Assembly (NCBI GenBank): GCA_003427395.1
Contig: BFEA01000560.1
Span: 498,437-530,958, forward strand
From: Chara braunii
Taxonomy: Eukaryota > Streptophyta > Charophyceae > Charales > Characeae
Reading direction: 5' to 3'
DNA: 32,522 bases
The translations under genes were made by a program, and so were the position numbers. Below are positions 17,901 to 28,439 of the stretch, piece after piece. The stretch's first letter is position 1; the number at the start of each line of letters is the position of its first letter. The notes beneath the pieces are model-generated. The model was not told the DNA's origin. It made no database searches and was given only the letters and a program-made list of their open reading frames with translations.

Positions 17901-20246
17901 GAATGTAAAAGCATGGCCAAATACCCTTGTAAGGGTATTTGGTCCTACACCGCCCTCGCGTTTCTGCTTGTAGGTGCTTCCGAGATTACATTCAGCCGTT
18001 TAGATAACCCACTTTCCACAAGGCTCAAGAAAGCTTCTAGGATCATCTTGTACTCACACAAACTCCATAAAATCAATGAGTGAAGCAACATTTGGTCACC
18101 AAGTTAAACTCGAAACTCAGTGCTTATCACACCAGTAGCGTGGGGAAGCAGTTCATAATTAGGAACGAGTCTCCAGACACATATGACAATGACCATACCA
18201 AGCAACTGCAACTTAAACTTTGTTTTCTTTTCATCACCGATCACTAGCCACTTTGCTAGAATGAGTGATTATACGGGATGCTGACAATTCATTACCCATC
18301 TAGAGTGACGACAAGAGGCAAGGAGACCAAAGGAAATCGAGCCCAGGGAAGACCCGTCTTCAGGGCCAATCCATGTAGCTCTTTCCAGAGCTGTCACTTT
18401 TACTTATCACCATACAAGGACCGCATGAGTCTGGGCTTTGCGGCACGACCAGCTTAGAATTACAGATAGTTACTGAAGGTTAAAATCTTAATCCCACAAG
18501 CAACGTTCACAATTACAATCGTTTTTTGTTCACATGCTGAGTCTCAATCACTTTCCTGTAAGAGTCCACAAAAGAACCGTGAAAAGGCATGAAATATTTT
18601 CAGCCCGCATCGAAATGATATACACCTTGCGAGAGAAGTACTAAACACGGCAGCTGAGGCCGACTCAACCTAACGAGGCAACTTCCTAACCCTTCAGTCA
18701 CCACCAATATTTTTCATCACCCATTTGACCACCGCGGTTACCTGGGTTCATCGACTTGTCAAACCGCTAGCTTTTAAGTCTCTCACTCATCATAGTGCAC
18801 TGAGGCTATAGAGGACGACAGGCTGGTGGTCCACGTATTGAGACCTTGCTCAACCCCTCTCATTGCCCACTCTCATAGCTAAATCTGACGAGGGAAAGGA
18901 AAGAAAGGTAAGAGGGGTTAGACAGTGTCAGCCAAGTGCGGGCATGCGTAGCTCCAAGCACACTCTTCAGTATTACTGGCTGTTAAACACTATTGTTCCT
19001 GATAACAACAAGTTCCTTTAGATCACTAACCCACGTTCGGGCTGTCTTGAAGAGGTTGGACCATGGACGACGAGTGTCACTGGTTCACACCATTATTCTC
19101 AGAGACGTCAACTGTCTCGCCAGCTCGCGTACACCAGGCAGTGCGCACACGCTTCGCCCTCTAGTGCAAGCAGCAAGAAAAGATTGATCATGGGCGTAAA
19201 CAAATGGTGCCAATAGTTCATTCCCACGTGGTCAGCCCTATTCACACACCCACACACTTTATTGCTAGTCACCTCATTGCAGCAGAGTATGACATGAGAT
19301 TGTTTGCGCTAAAGATGAAAACACGCAGCATCCCAACATTACCCTTCCGTGGTCAAACTGAAAATATCAGGTACCACGCCCATGGAAGATGACTTCAGGT
19401 GCCTGATCGTCTAGTTATGACATATCTGACCGCTGGCACCCAGCAAAGAAGAACAATATGTTCGTCTTTTCTCCAATGATACACATCAACGGGAGCTATG
19501 GACGCAAGCTACCCTTCGCTAATCGTCAAATATCACTCGCGTTCACTTAGTACCCAACTACGCAGCTTTTCCAGTCTCGCAATTTACTGCGAGCAGATCT
19601 TGTTCTGCTGAGATCCACACTTACAATGACGACCCAGACCAGCGAACGGCTTGCTTACCCCATTTTCCAAGACCGCAAGAGGCCGCTCTGCTCAGTTTGA
19701 ACTCAGGTCAGGCCCATCCCGAATCGCCGGCTTCAACTGCGAGCCTAAGCGTACAACTTCTTCCCTCTCTCGATCGTGGCTCCAGCGAGACTAGGAGCGA
19801 GGGAGAGAATGATGATAACACTCCCAAAGGGAAAAAAGGGGCGCTCACCACAGTTCCCTTTCTTAAATCTTGATTACCCTCCCCCTTTTTCTTGGCGAGA
19901 TGAGCGGGGGAATGTACTGTGACTAGATACATAGGCGGGGTGAGCGGAGATGACGTCCCGACGAACTCACACACTGCGTTATCCTTGCATGTTTGGTCCT
20001 CTTCTCTTACATGTCTCTCTCACCGACTTTCTTCGTACAGTACGTGTCCACTCCTAGTCGTGACCAGACTTTTGGATGCAATACCCAAGCCTCAAGAGCA
20101 TGGAACTCGTACAAGCAGCAAGATTGACCGCCTGGGAACGGCAAAAGAGATGCATGTTACAGCACACCACTCGCCTAGGTACCACATTCCATCTGACCCA
20201 GCGCTAGCTGTCCAGGTGTCCTCACTTAACCCCCTCTCCTGCCTAA
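17900..20246. other. No recognisable feature
   Basis: Over 2.3 kb of ordinary-composition sequence without a convincing frame, tandem repeat or retrotransposon motif on either strand. Probably intergenic DNA or old, decayed repeat. Confidence 0.5.
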
Positions 20247-20560
20247 CTAACCGCGCGCGCCTGATCCCTCTCCCTCTCTTTCTCTCGTAACCGCCACTTT
20301 TTCTCCTCCCTCTCGCGATGGTCCTTCACCCCGTGTTGACCTCCGTTGCTCTCCGTCTACCGACCCTGGTTCCTTTGTCACCGCGAACAGGCCTCTGGGC
20401 CTCTCTCTACTGGATCCGCTGGCGGGTGGTCCCGCCGCCACTAGTCCAGTCCATGCCAAGACAGGGTGTCCGCGTTTAGGTCGCTGGCGTTGCTCTCCGC
20501 CTCTAAGTCCCGGTCCAAGTGTCGCTGCTCTCTCTCCACAGTGTCCGTCGAAGTCTCGGC

Positions 20561-20914
20561 CTACCAGTACGAGACTGTCACCCTGATTTCGTCGGTGACT
20601 CCATCTCGCCTGCACCTCCTCTCTACTCGGTCCTTAGCCTCTGTGATTGCCATTTGGAGGCCTGGGTCTGCCCTCATTTCTTCTTCTTTTCTCCCCTCTA
20701 CATTTATTCTCAGCTTCGCCTCCCGCCTGACGTAGCTGTAGTCCAGCACAACGGTTACCGTAGGCCCATCTTCCGACATCCGCTCCCATCTCCAGAGGGA
20801 CTGAATGCACCTCGGCCTATAGTCGTACAGCCCGCTGCTTCGCACCATGGCTGCCTTTCCGAAAGAACCAGCCGATACCAGACTATTGACTCTCGAATAA
20901 CTGTACCCAAACAC
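20561..20914 (-). CDS. ORFg, distant relative of the array module
   Basis: 117 codons from ATG 20914 (MFGYSYSRVNSL) to the stop at 20561-20563. The central part VTVVLDYSYV, REAKLRINVEGR and LQMAITEAKDRVERR lines up with ISVVLTRFLE, YDIRPFVKKG and WGIAIQSLYDEKADL of ORFc, in the same order and at similar spacing. The N-terminal motif is unclear. The region is much more GC-rich than copies A and B. A second frame (ATG 20615 to 20247) overlaps its end by 55 nt, reminiscent of the ORFa/ORFe overlap, but it is Gly/Arg/Glu-rich and may be chance. No primer-binding site or pol was identified nearby. Confidence 0.4.
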   Translation of the reverse strand: MFGYSYSRVNSLVSAGSFGKAAMVRSSGLYDYRPRCIQSLWRWERMSEDGPTVTVVLDYSYVRREAKLRINVEGRKEEEMRADPGLQMAITEAKDRVERRCRRDGVTDEIRVTVSYW

Positions 20915-21039
20915 TCAGAGCACGAAGGCGGGCACTCAGAAAATCTCTCGCACTCACCACACTGGCCAGCCCTCTCTCCTTTGGGTTCAATAGTACCAGA
21001 CGCAGCGAGATATTCCAAGCTCAGAGTAGGCGCGCCTTA

Positions 21040-21585
21040 ACTGGCAAGCTCACCCTCGCTTTATAAGATTGCCTTCCGCCGTGATCCTCGTGCTCTGAAC
21101 GGGGGAGCTACAAGTCAGACTCCAGTATTCCGATTTTCCAATAATTTTGTAAATTCACAAATTAGTGAAATAAAACAAAAATAAAAAGAAGGAAAATCAA
21201 GAGATATGACTCCAACGATCATAGCGCCGACTTTCCGTGCGAAGTGACTGCCTCCTATGCAGGGGTCCCATAACAGGACACTGACCGGCAACCCTCCCGG
21301 TCTAAAAAGGAAACGCCGAATTGTAGTCACTGGGTACCCGTGTCCGATGGCAAGGAGGGGGCTTATGACTCTCCACTGAGGAGGGTGATAAGCCTCCTAC
21401 CAATGCGGCCGTGGGTCGCCCCTCCTTTTGGGGTTCCGTCGCGCGATTCTCAGTCGGACAGACTTGTTGCAGGGAGACAAGCGAAGAGTCGGGCCAGCCT
21501 GGGCCATTAGACCGATCACGATTCGAAGTTAACCCGTTGGTACCTTGAAATGATGGGCCGAGAGGGAGACCGGGTCTGACGAATA
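21040..21585. other. No gene; hairpin
   Basis: No credible gene. GCTTATGACTCTCC / GAGGAGGGTGATAAGC (21361-21393) can form a stem with GCTTAT/ATAAGC at its base. Confidence 0.4.
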
Positions 21586-21604
21586 ATGCGAAGAGGAAAA
21601 TTAA

Positions 21605-21647
21605 ATAATGATAATAATTACAATAACAACAACAACAATAATAATAA

Positions 21648-21690
<43 letters not shown>
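21605..21690. repeat. (TAA)n microsatellite
   Basis: TAA-rich tract with AAC interruptions. It is preceded by GGGAGACCGGGTCTGACG (21565-21582), the same palindromic flank seen before the tract at 13899. Confidence 0.9.
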
Positions 21691-21691
<1 letters not shown>

Positions 21692-22299
21692 GGAACAAGA
21701 AAAGAAGGGAAATCATAACGCCGCCGCGGTCGGAGGTCACCAGATCACCCCAAACTAAAGTGAGGGTCCAAATCTACGCGCGCATTTGACAGTTGACTTC
21801 CCCCTTTTTTTTTGTTTTCTTATTCCTACTTTTCTTTTTCTTTCTTCTTCTTTTGCCCCTTTTCTATTCGACTGTAACAGNGAGCCTACGTACCTAACCC
21901 ATAACCCAACTAGGGCGCGATCGGCATGCAGTAGAAAAGACAGCGCTGGTCTTTTCGCCTTCACGTCCCAGAGCGAACCTGGCGGTACCACGGCTACAGG
22001 CCGACAGTGCTCTGCTGTACAGCAGGGCGCCGAGCCTGCGTGGACCAAAGGAAAGTCCTGTGGCGCACCCTCCTTTTGCTAAGGCAGGCGCCAACCGGAC
22101 CGGTCCACATCAAGGTACAGCCCGGGTACTAGGGGTCGTAGAGGTTCGAAGACATGCCTACAGGCCGCGACATCGGAGCAAGAGACTGATACCAAGCAGG
22201 GACTTGGTACGCAGAGGAGGGTCGGGACACTGCGCCCTCCGACATGATACCAAACCCCCACCCAGCGTCCCAGCTGGGTCGAAACACATGTGCAGTCGG

Positions 22300-22306
22300 T
22301 ATAAAG
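22300..22306 (+). promoter_or_regulatory. TATA-like box
   Basis: TATAAAG within a GC-richer context, about 300 nt upstream of the RGG-rich ORF at 22606. Plausible but unsupported core promoter element. Confidence 0.25.
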
Positions 22307-22605
22307 ATAGCCTATATTGGTGATACATTAACTCCTTTCCATTGTGACTCGTGGTGTTGTTCGTTTTTCAGCCTCTACGCTAACTGATCTCTCACGTTCT
22401 CACAGCGCTCGCGTTTTTCCTCTCACTGTTTGCAACAATCTCACGCGTTCGGCATAGTTAATTTCCTTTTTCCTCCTTTGCAGCTCGCGATTCTTGCATC
22501 ACAGTGCTCTTTTCCTTATCAGTGGTAAGCCCTCCTTTACTCCCACAATATTTTCTCAAGCGCAAGCGTTCGCGCCACTTCCCTTGTTCCTTCTCGTTTT
22601 TCGCC

Positions 22606-22767
22606 ATGCCTGAAGCACGTAGAGGACAGGGAAGAGGAAGGGGTGGTAGAGGAGGGAAAGCGCGTGAAGAGCCGCTGGCTCGCGCACGACGTGAATACAG
22701 TTCGGAGGAGGAGGAAGATGAGCCACAAGGCTATGGCGCTCACTTGAGACCCTACCCTCGCCACTAA
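22606..22767 (+). pseudogene. Small RGG-rich ORF, possibly broken
   Basis: 53 codons from ATG 22606 in a good context (GCCATGC) to TAA 22765. The N-terminus MPEARRGQGRGRGGRGGKAR is an RGG/GAR-type stretch, followed by an acidic patch SSEEEEDE. RGG segments commonly bind RNA and also occur in some Gag N-termini. The same frame stays open after the TAA, from FAAWYARTPSPDRMEYFHKK through a Pro/Thr-rich segment to 23070, so the TAA may be a single disabling change. Near 22966-23009 a T/C-rich stretch ending in CAG resembles an intron end. An AATAAA lies near 23186. It could be a decayed small gene or the start of another retroelement; no family recognised. Confidence 0.35.
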
Positions 22768-23070
22768 TTTGCTGCATGGTATGCGAGAACTCCATCCCCG
22801 GACAGAATGGAGTATTTCCATAAGAAATTCGAAGCGCGCTACAGCGCGCCCAACACCTCTTCCCCTCCTTACACTCCTAGAGCCCCCATCACTCCCACGA
22901 CGAGCAGAGCCCTAGTGACCGTTCCGTCCGTTCCTTGCACTACCCCCTCTACTCCTCATCCCAATGGTTGTACCCTTCTCTGCATCTTTTTTCTTCTTTC
23001 TTTGCTTCAGATTGAATTCATGGTCATCTTCTACATCCTATACAAACGCGACTTTCTTTCAAATTTTTGA

Positions 23071-23370
23071 ATTCTCCTTTCACCAGTTCCGCGTTACTTT
23101 TCATAACATCCCTGGCTTGAGAGTTTGAATACCTCGAGGCCGGGGATGCAGGTTCCTCGTGAACCAGGCCGCTTGTCGGCCACCAAATAAATCTTAAGAA
23201 AAATTTTCTCATCTGTTGTTGACTTTGACCTCTTGCTGTTCTGAAGTCCGCTCTCAGCCTAAGTTTTTCGACAGAGAAAAATTACCTCAGCCTCGATCTT
23301 GGCTGCAAAGTTGGAGGCACTGCCAATCAGATACTAATGCTTGTGGTACTCATCCTGTCTGCCGTGCTAG
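23071..23370. other. No gene; possible 3' flank
   Basis: Contains AATAAA near 23186, just after GGCCGCTTGTCGGCC (a 5-bp hairpin). No credible frame. Confidence 0.3.
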
Positions 23371-23376
23371 GTGTAG

Positions 23377-23550
23377 AGCATACCAACCCTTTTTCTGTTC
23401 TCTGGCTTGAGTGAGATATCTTCTCAACTTCTCAAGTGACTCAGGGGATACCAAACCCTGTTTTCTTTCTTTCACCTAAGTGAGGCATCTCCTCAATTTC
23501 TCAGAAAAGGGAAGGGGATACCAAACCCTTTTTCTTTTCTCTAGTCTGGG
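23377..23550. repeat. 68-70 bp tandem repeat, about 2.5 units
   Basis: ATACCAAMCCCTKTTTTC recurs at 23380, 23448 and 23518, with GAGTGAGATATCTTCTCAAC / AAGTGAGGCATCTCCTCAAT between. Periods 68 and 70. Confidence 0.75.
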
Positions 23551-23759
23551 AACTTCGAGTGAACATGCACAAAATCTGCAATACAACAAGTTCCACAGAC
23601 AACAGACTATGCCCCAACAAGCAGGTTTCCCGACAATCAGCAGCCAAGCAACAAGTAAACAAAATAGAACCCAGAATAAAATAAAATGATAAAATAATAG
23701 AAATGATAAATAATAAAATAGTAGACTCAACAAAACAATTCTTCACACCCAAGAGTTAT

Positions 23760-24345
23760 TGATGCCTTAGTTTTGGGCCACCACAGGCCAGGAATGGCAG
23801 ATGTCCCGTCAGTCTGACATACCTCATTCGGCCCACCTCAGGCCAGGACTAGTCAGACCATTTGTCTTGACAGCCCCTTTGACCTGCCTCCAGGTCAGGA
23901 CCAGCATACCCACTACTCGAGTATGACAGCCCTTCGGCACTCTTGCCAGGACACCCAGACTATAGCGGGTCTGGTCACCCTATGACAGTAGACCTCCCGT
24001 CAGTCAAACTATTCCGAACCCGGATTTGACCACTGCGGTCGGGGACCCGCTCACCCACCAGTTTTTGGCCTAGGGCGATGGCTACCCCGCCCAGATTTTT
24101 GAAGGTGGGACCCGGTCTAACCACAGTTTCAGGCTCTGGTGAACCTCACTGGATTGCATCCTCTTACTGCGGTAGGATTTCAGCCAACCCCTTTCGACCT
24201 CATAGGCCAGACCCCCAGAGTTTTAGCCTCAGTCGACTACGGAATTCGACACTCGCGTTGGGGACCTGCTGACCCCACCAGATTGCAACCTACTGCGGTA
24301 AGGCTCTGGCTGGCCCCGACAATCAATGCATCCTTAGGTTAGAGA
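23760..24345. repeat. Degenerate GGCC/CAGG hairpin repeats
   Basis: Recurring TTCGGCCCACCTCAGGCCAGGACTA-like units with partially self-complementary GGCC...CAGGCC, and CCCGTCAGTCTGAC / CCCGTCAGTCAAAC. Later units carry CCCCACCAGATTGCA and TACTGCGGTARG. Probably the 3' untranslated or LTR region of copy B. No gene. Confidence 0.5.
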
Positions 24346-24419
24346 AGAAGACCCCAGGCACAGACAATCAGGCAAGCAGACTATAACCCACAAGCAGACT
24401 GTTAATGCCCCATAACAGG

Positions 24420-24840
24420 ACAAACATTTCTCAAGAGACGTCCCTTCAGTCTCAAGAGGCACTGAACAGCAACATGATAACTAACATCAAGCCCTTGCCA
24501 GGGACCTCCCTTCAGTCTCAAGAAGGATGCTAAGTGCTGGCCCCAGAGAGGTCCCTTCCCTCAGCTGAGAATTTCTTTTCCAAGAGACGTCCCGTCATTC
24601 CCAAGGAAATGTCGAAATGCTGAGCTCAGAGAGGTCCCTTCCCTTATCAGTGAAGACAGACAACTTAGTTAAGAAACACGAAGTCCCTCTACTGACAACT
24701 CTCAGTCAGATAAAGTTGGACTTCTTTATGCCTATCCTCATCTGAACTTCTTGGATGAACAACTTAGTTAGCGACACGAAGTTTTTCTGCTGACACTCTT
24801 GATCAGACAAAACTGAACTTCTTTATGCCCATCATACTTT
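24420..24840. repeat. GAGAYGTCCCTTC hairpin array and 105-bp direct repeat
   Basis: Five degenerate units of GAGACGTCCCTTCAGTCTC type lie between 24430 and 24650. They are followed by two units of about 105 bp containing ACAACTTAGTTA, CACGAAGT, CTGACAMYCT and ACTTCTTTATGCC. It lies 3' of the integrase of copy B on the element's own strand. Tandem repeats in the 3' region are known in some plant Ty3/gypsy lineages. Confidence 0.65.
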
Positions 24841-25188
24841 TCTCTTTATCATAAAAACAATACTGATTATATCCTCTGATGTGCCACAACCATGAGTTCC
24901 TCAAATCTTTAACACTGCGTCAATACTCACAAAGACTGTATCTCACAGTCAATTTTCCACTCTCAGGGACTTGATACTCATGGATCGACTGTAGCTCTGC
25001 ATCAAAGATATAGCCTCATCGACTCTGTTGCTTGCTGAAACAAAAATTAATTGACATGCTGAAAAAATTGAAATGTTGAATTGACCATGCAAAAACGATC
25101 ATAGTCTACTGAAAATTCAGTCTTGTTGTCTCATTGTCTTACTGTACTCCTTTCTCAGTCCTCTAGAACCGTTCTCTTACTTGGATAA

Positions 25189-26312
25189 TTAACCTTTCTT
25201 TCCTCTCTTTGTGATCATTGTAGGGATCAGATCAGGGTCTCTGAAAATGAACTTACAGAGTCTTGACCCTGATACCATGTCGTGAACCTTGGATCCATCC
25301 ATCTCTGATATCTCATAAACCTTGCCTTCTGCTTCTCCCGTGATTCTGTAAGGACCAAGCCATCTGGGCTCCAACCGTTTGGTCCACTCAGTCTCAAGAG
25401 AACTATCGAACAGAAGGACAACGTCACCAACTTTCACTTTCTCTTTTCTTATATATCTTTTCTTGTTCCACCTCTCTTGATCTGATAATCTGCTGGATGT
25501 CATTCTCTCTGCAGCATCCATCACTGCTTAATCAACTTCTGATATTTGTCTCAGTCTGATCTAAAGGAGCTCTGAAATAGAATAGTCTATATCACTTTCT
25601 TGACTTGACCATGTCTTGACTATGTTCTCAATAGGCAATGTAGCATATCGGCCATACCATAGAGTAAATGGAGCATAGCCAGTAGTCCTCTTGACTGTTA
25701 TATTGTCAGCGTAAACAACAACTCTTAATACTTTTGGCTAGTTACTGAGATTTCCTTCACACCACTTGGCCAATGACCTCTCTCAACAGGTGCATTTGCT
25801 TGAGGATGATAGCTAGTCACATATCGAATTCTGACACCCAATCTGAGAGTGGTCCTTCTTACAATCTCATTTCTGAACTCTGATCCTCTGTCTGACATAA
25901 ACTCTCTGATAAAAGGATACCTAAGATAGACTTCCTCTATCCAGTCAACCACTTGCTCGGCTGTCTTCCTTTTCAGAGTTTTTGCCTCAACATATGCAGA
26001 GAAATTATCTCTAATGTTCAATATATATCTCATCCCGCCTTTGCCTAATGACATGGTGATGAGATCTAAATGAACTCGACTTCCTCGTTCCACCAGAATA
26101 GTAGGGAATAAAGGTTCAATCATTCTTGTGGTAGATCTTTTCTGATATAACACACATGATTTACAAAATCTGAAAATCATGTCTCTCATGCCAGGCCAGA
26201 AGTAGAGCTTGACAGTCTTAGAGTAGGTTGCCTCAGCAGCTCTGTGGCCACCTGCAACCCCCTCATGCAGAGCAGCAATTATCTCTAATTGTCTCTCTTT
26301 ACCACAGACCAC
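25189..26312 (-). pseudogene. Integrase, copy B
   Basis: Inserts the element's cDNA into the host genome. The N-terminal HHCC zinc motif is visible as LHEGVAGGHR and FCKSC. The DDE core is complete: Asp in HLDLIT (26064-26066), Asp in MSDRGSEF (25890-25892), and Glu in PVERGHW (25782-25784) with 35 residues between the last two. YVTSYHPQANAPVER is the usual motif before the Glu. The first open stretch stops at 25725. The sequence then resumes in other frames with TGYAPFTLWYGR and, at 25524-25189, a GPY/F module (LEPRWLGPYRI). At least one frameshift and additional stops separate the parts. No chromodomain recognised. Confidence 0.85.
25193..25210 (-). promoter_or_regulatory. Candidate polypurine tract
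   Basis: An 18-nt purine run, AAAGAGAGGAAAGAAAGG on the minus strand, overlaps the last codons of the integrase frame. Polypurine tracts prime plus-strand DNA synthesis just upstream of the 3' LTR. The following bases (TTAATT) are not a typical TG start, so the LTR edge remains open. Confidence 0.4.
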
Positions 26313-26722
26313 TCTTAGTGGAGGCAGTCCTCCCTTACCATCTATAAAGAGATGTCCTCTTTTTAATCTGAACTTCTTCCTTGAATTTTTACAATAATAT
26401 TCCTTTAGCTGTTATTTTTCCACCTTCTTGTCAATCTCTTGATAACGTTCGTCTTATTCTTCATAAATGAAAAATATCTCTTCCTTCTTCTTTTCACCTT
26501 CTTCTTCTTCTTTTGAACCAGAACTTTCCCTCATTTCATGAGCAGTTACTGTTGCTGTGTTAACTCTAGCATACTAATCACTTGACTCATCCTCTTCTTC
26601 TTTCCCAAGAATCGACTCGTAAACATAGACATTAGGGATCTCTCCCCAGCTGTCTCTCTCTTCGGGCCACAAACTCCACTTATAGGAGAGTGGTACTTCA
26701 TAATCTTCATCATTCTTTTCAT

Positions 26723-27298
26723 TCAAAAATTCAGAAAATTATCAACATAGGCAGATTCTTTAATCGTTCCATTTACATCTTCTTCTTCTTCTTTTCTCCA
26801 CTCAATCCGGCTTAGGTCATCTGCCCTGTTCTTCTCAGTAGGAATCTTCTCCAACTTAAAATCAAAAGTCCAGATGAAGGCAATCCATCTGCTGACTGTT
26901 GGATCTACTTGTTGGTCCTTCTTAATGGCACCAATCACAGCAGATGCATCAGTCCTCAAGATGAATCTCCTCCCTAATACATAGTCCCTGAAGCACCTGA
27001 GGCTATGGATAATTGCCAGCAACTCTTTTCTGAATTGAGTATAACCTCTTTCTGTAGAATTAAGAGTCCTGCTCTCAAATCTCAGAGGCCTCTCTTTCCC
27101 ATTCTCATCTTTCTGAATAAGCACACCACCCAGAGCAACTGGTCCTCCATCAGCCTCAATGATGAAAGGCCTCCCTTCCTCATCATCATAAAAAGGCACT
27201 CCCAGCATTACACCCCCATCTTTTAATTTCTCCTGTAGAGTTTCTGCAGTAGCTTGTCTTTTCTCATTCCATGTTAAATTAGCCCCTTGCCTTACCAT
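26723..27298 (-). pseudogene. RNase H domain and end of reverse transcriptase, copy B
   Basis: Degrades the RNA strand of the RNA-DNA hybrid during reverse transcription. Visible signature blocks: PFIIEADGGPVALGGVLIQ (first catalytic Asp), SRTLNSTERGYTQFRKELLA (catalytic Glu in KELLA), RRFILRTDASAV (second catalytic Asp), then VSRWIAFIWTFDFKLEKIPT and NRADDLSR. The frame is open for 191 codons but is displaced by one base relative to the upstream reverse transcriptase frame; the join lies between 27399 and 27298, in the segment CGFWRIFIPHFA. From 26722 down to 26313 it is a poorly conserved, Glu-rich linker with stops. Confidence 0.85.
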
Positions 27299-27398
27299 CT
27301 CCCTCAGAGGCTCTGTAAGGGTAGCAAAATGAGGAATAAAAATCCTCCAGAATCCACAGACACTTAAAAAACTTCTAACGTCAAGAGAGTGACAGAGG

Positions 27399-28211
27399 TC
27401 AGTTTAAGATCTTATCTATCTTTTTGGGGTCAGGACTCCTACCCTTAAAGAAACATCTGAAACCCAAGATGATTACTTTTGGCTGAAAGAGAAGGGACTT
27501 TGGCCCACTGGCAGTCAGGTTATATTTTTGAAGTCTCTCTAGGACCATTTTTACTCCTTCAGCGTGTTCCCAGACAAACTTTCTGACTCCGNCTGCGACC
27601 AAAGTCTCATCCCTTACCAGGGGTCCTTTCACGGGATTGTCATCAATGTAGGGGTTAATTATTTCATGAGAAATATCTTGTATGACTTGGATTATATCCC
27701 TTTGAACCACTACCACACCATTAGTCCAACCTTGAGGCACCATGCACATCTGAATGAGCTTTCTTGGCGTGTGCATGACAGTCATTGGCCGACTAGTGGG
27801 ATTAATGGAAAACTAATCATAGCCAGAATATAAATCAACTAGGGAATAAATGAATCGACCGACAAAAGTTTCAGAGATGAGATCTGCATTAGGAAGACTA
27901 TCTGCGTCACGTACCGTCACAGAGTTGAGCTTCTGAAGATTTTGTATCCATCTCAATCCATCTCCAGGTTTCCAAAAGCAAAACCAGTGGTTAGCATACG
28001 GTCCATCAGCAGGTTCAACAACGTTAGAAGCAATCTTCTTGTCAAGATATTTTACAACCTCTGCTTCTTCTTTCAGGGCATACTTGGTCGGCTTATCATT
28101 CCATGAAACATGATCAACTGTCCAAATCTTGACCATCTTGATCATATTCACGTCCAACCGCCCTCTCTCTTCATCATTAAAGAAGAATGCACCAAAAAAT
28201 TCCTGACACAT
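27399..28211 (-). pseudogene. Reverse transcriptase core, copy B
   Basis: Copies the element RNA into DNA. N-terminal part: GPYANHWFCFWK, LRWIQNLQKLNSVTVRDA, PNADLISETF, YSLVDLYSGYD, the last containing the first catalytic Asp. A TAG at 27813-27815 interrupts the frame where Gln (CAG) is usual. The frame continues with VPQGWTNG, then NPYIDDNPVKGP, whose YIDD (27650-27639) is the catalytic pair, and ends near VIILGFRCFFKGR. An N at 27592 leaves one codon unread. Catalytic residues are intact but the frame is not. Confidence 0.85.
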
Positions 28212-28439
28212 TTTGAAGATATATTTTTTTCTCTTTAGGCAGGATAAACTGATCTAAGCCTATCTTCATTGTGTCAAATCTCTCTTTGGTGACCCTGTTC
28301 CCCAATTTTGCAGATTCTCTTAATGCTTTAATAATCTTTCTCTTTTTTTTCATCGCTTCATCATAATCGTTTTCTATTAGGACTGCCACCGGATTTTTCT
28401 TTACCCCCTTGGGCTTATGTTTTTTCTTTGACCCAGTGG
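28177..28439 (-). pseudogene. Protease-reverse transcriptase linker, copy B
   Basis: A frame from 28389 to 28177 (MAVLIENDYDEAMKKKRKII then ALRESAKLGNRVTKERFD) lies in a different phase from the flanking protease and reverse transcriptase segments. It marks a frameshift at each end. Highly charged, no domain recognised. Confidence 0.55.

Noticed and set aside
20519-21040. 173-codon plus-strand open frame
   Set aside because: It is opposite the minus-strand ORFg, which shows similarity to the array module. The plus-strand product has no recognisable pattern and is Ser/Pro/His-rich as expected of an antisense frame.
22087-22093. TGGCGCC on the minus strand as a third primer-binding site
   Set aside because: Only the 7-mer matches. 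It is expected about four times by chance on both strands of a window this size, and no LTR end or following ORF is apparent.
24420-24840. CRISPR-like spaced repeats
   Set aside because: Units are degenerate, spacing is irregular, 'spacers' are also repetitive, and the setting is a eukaryotic retrotransposon tail.
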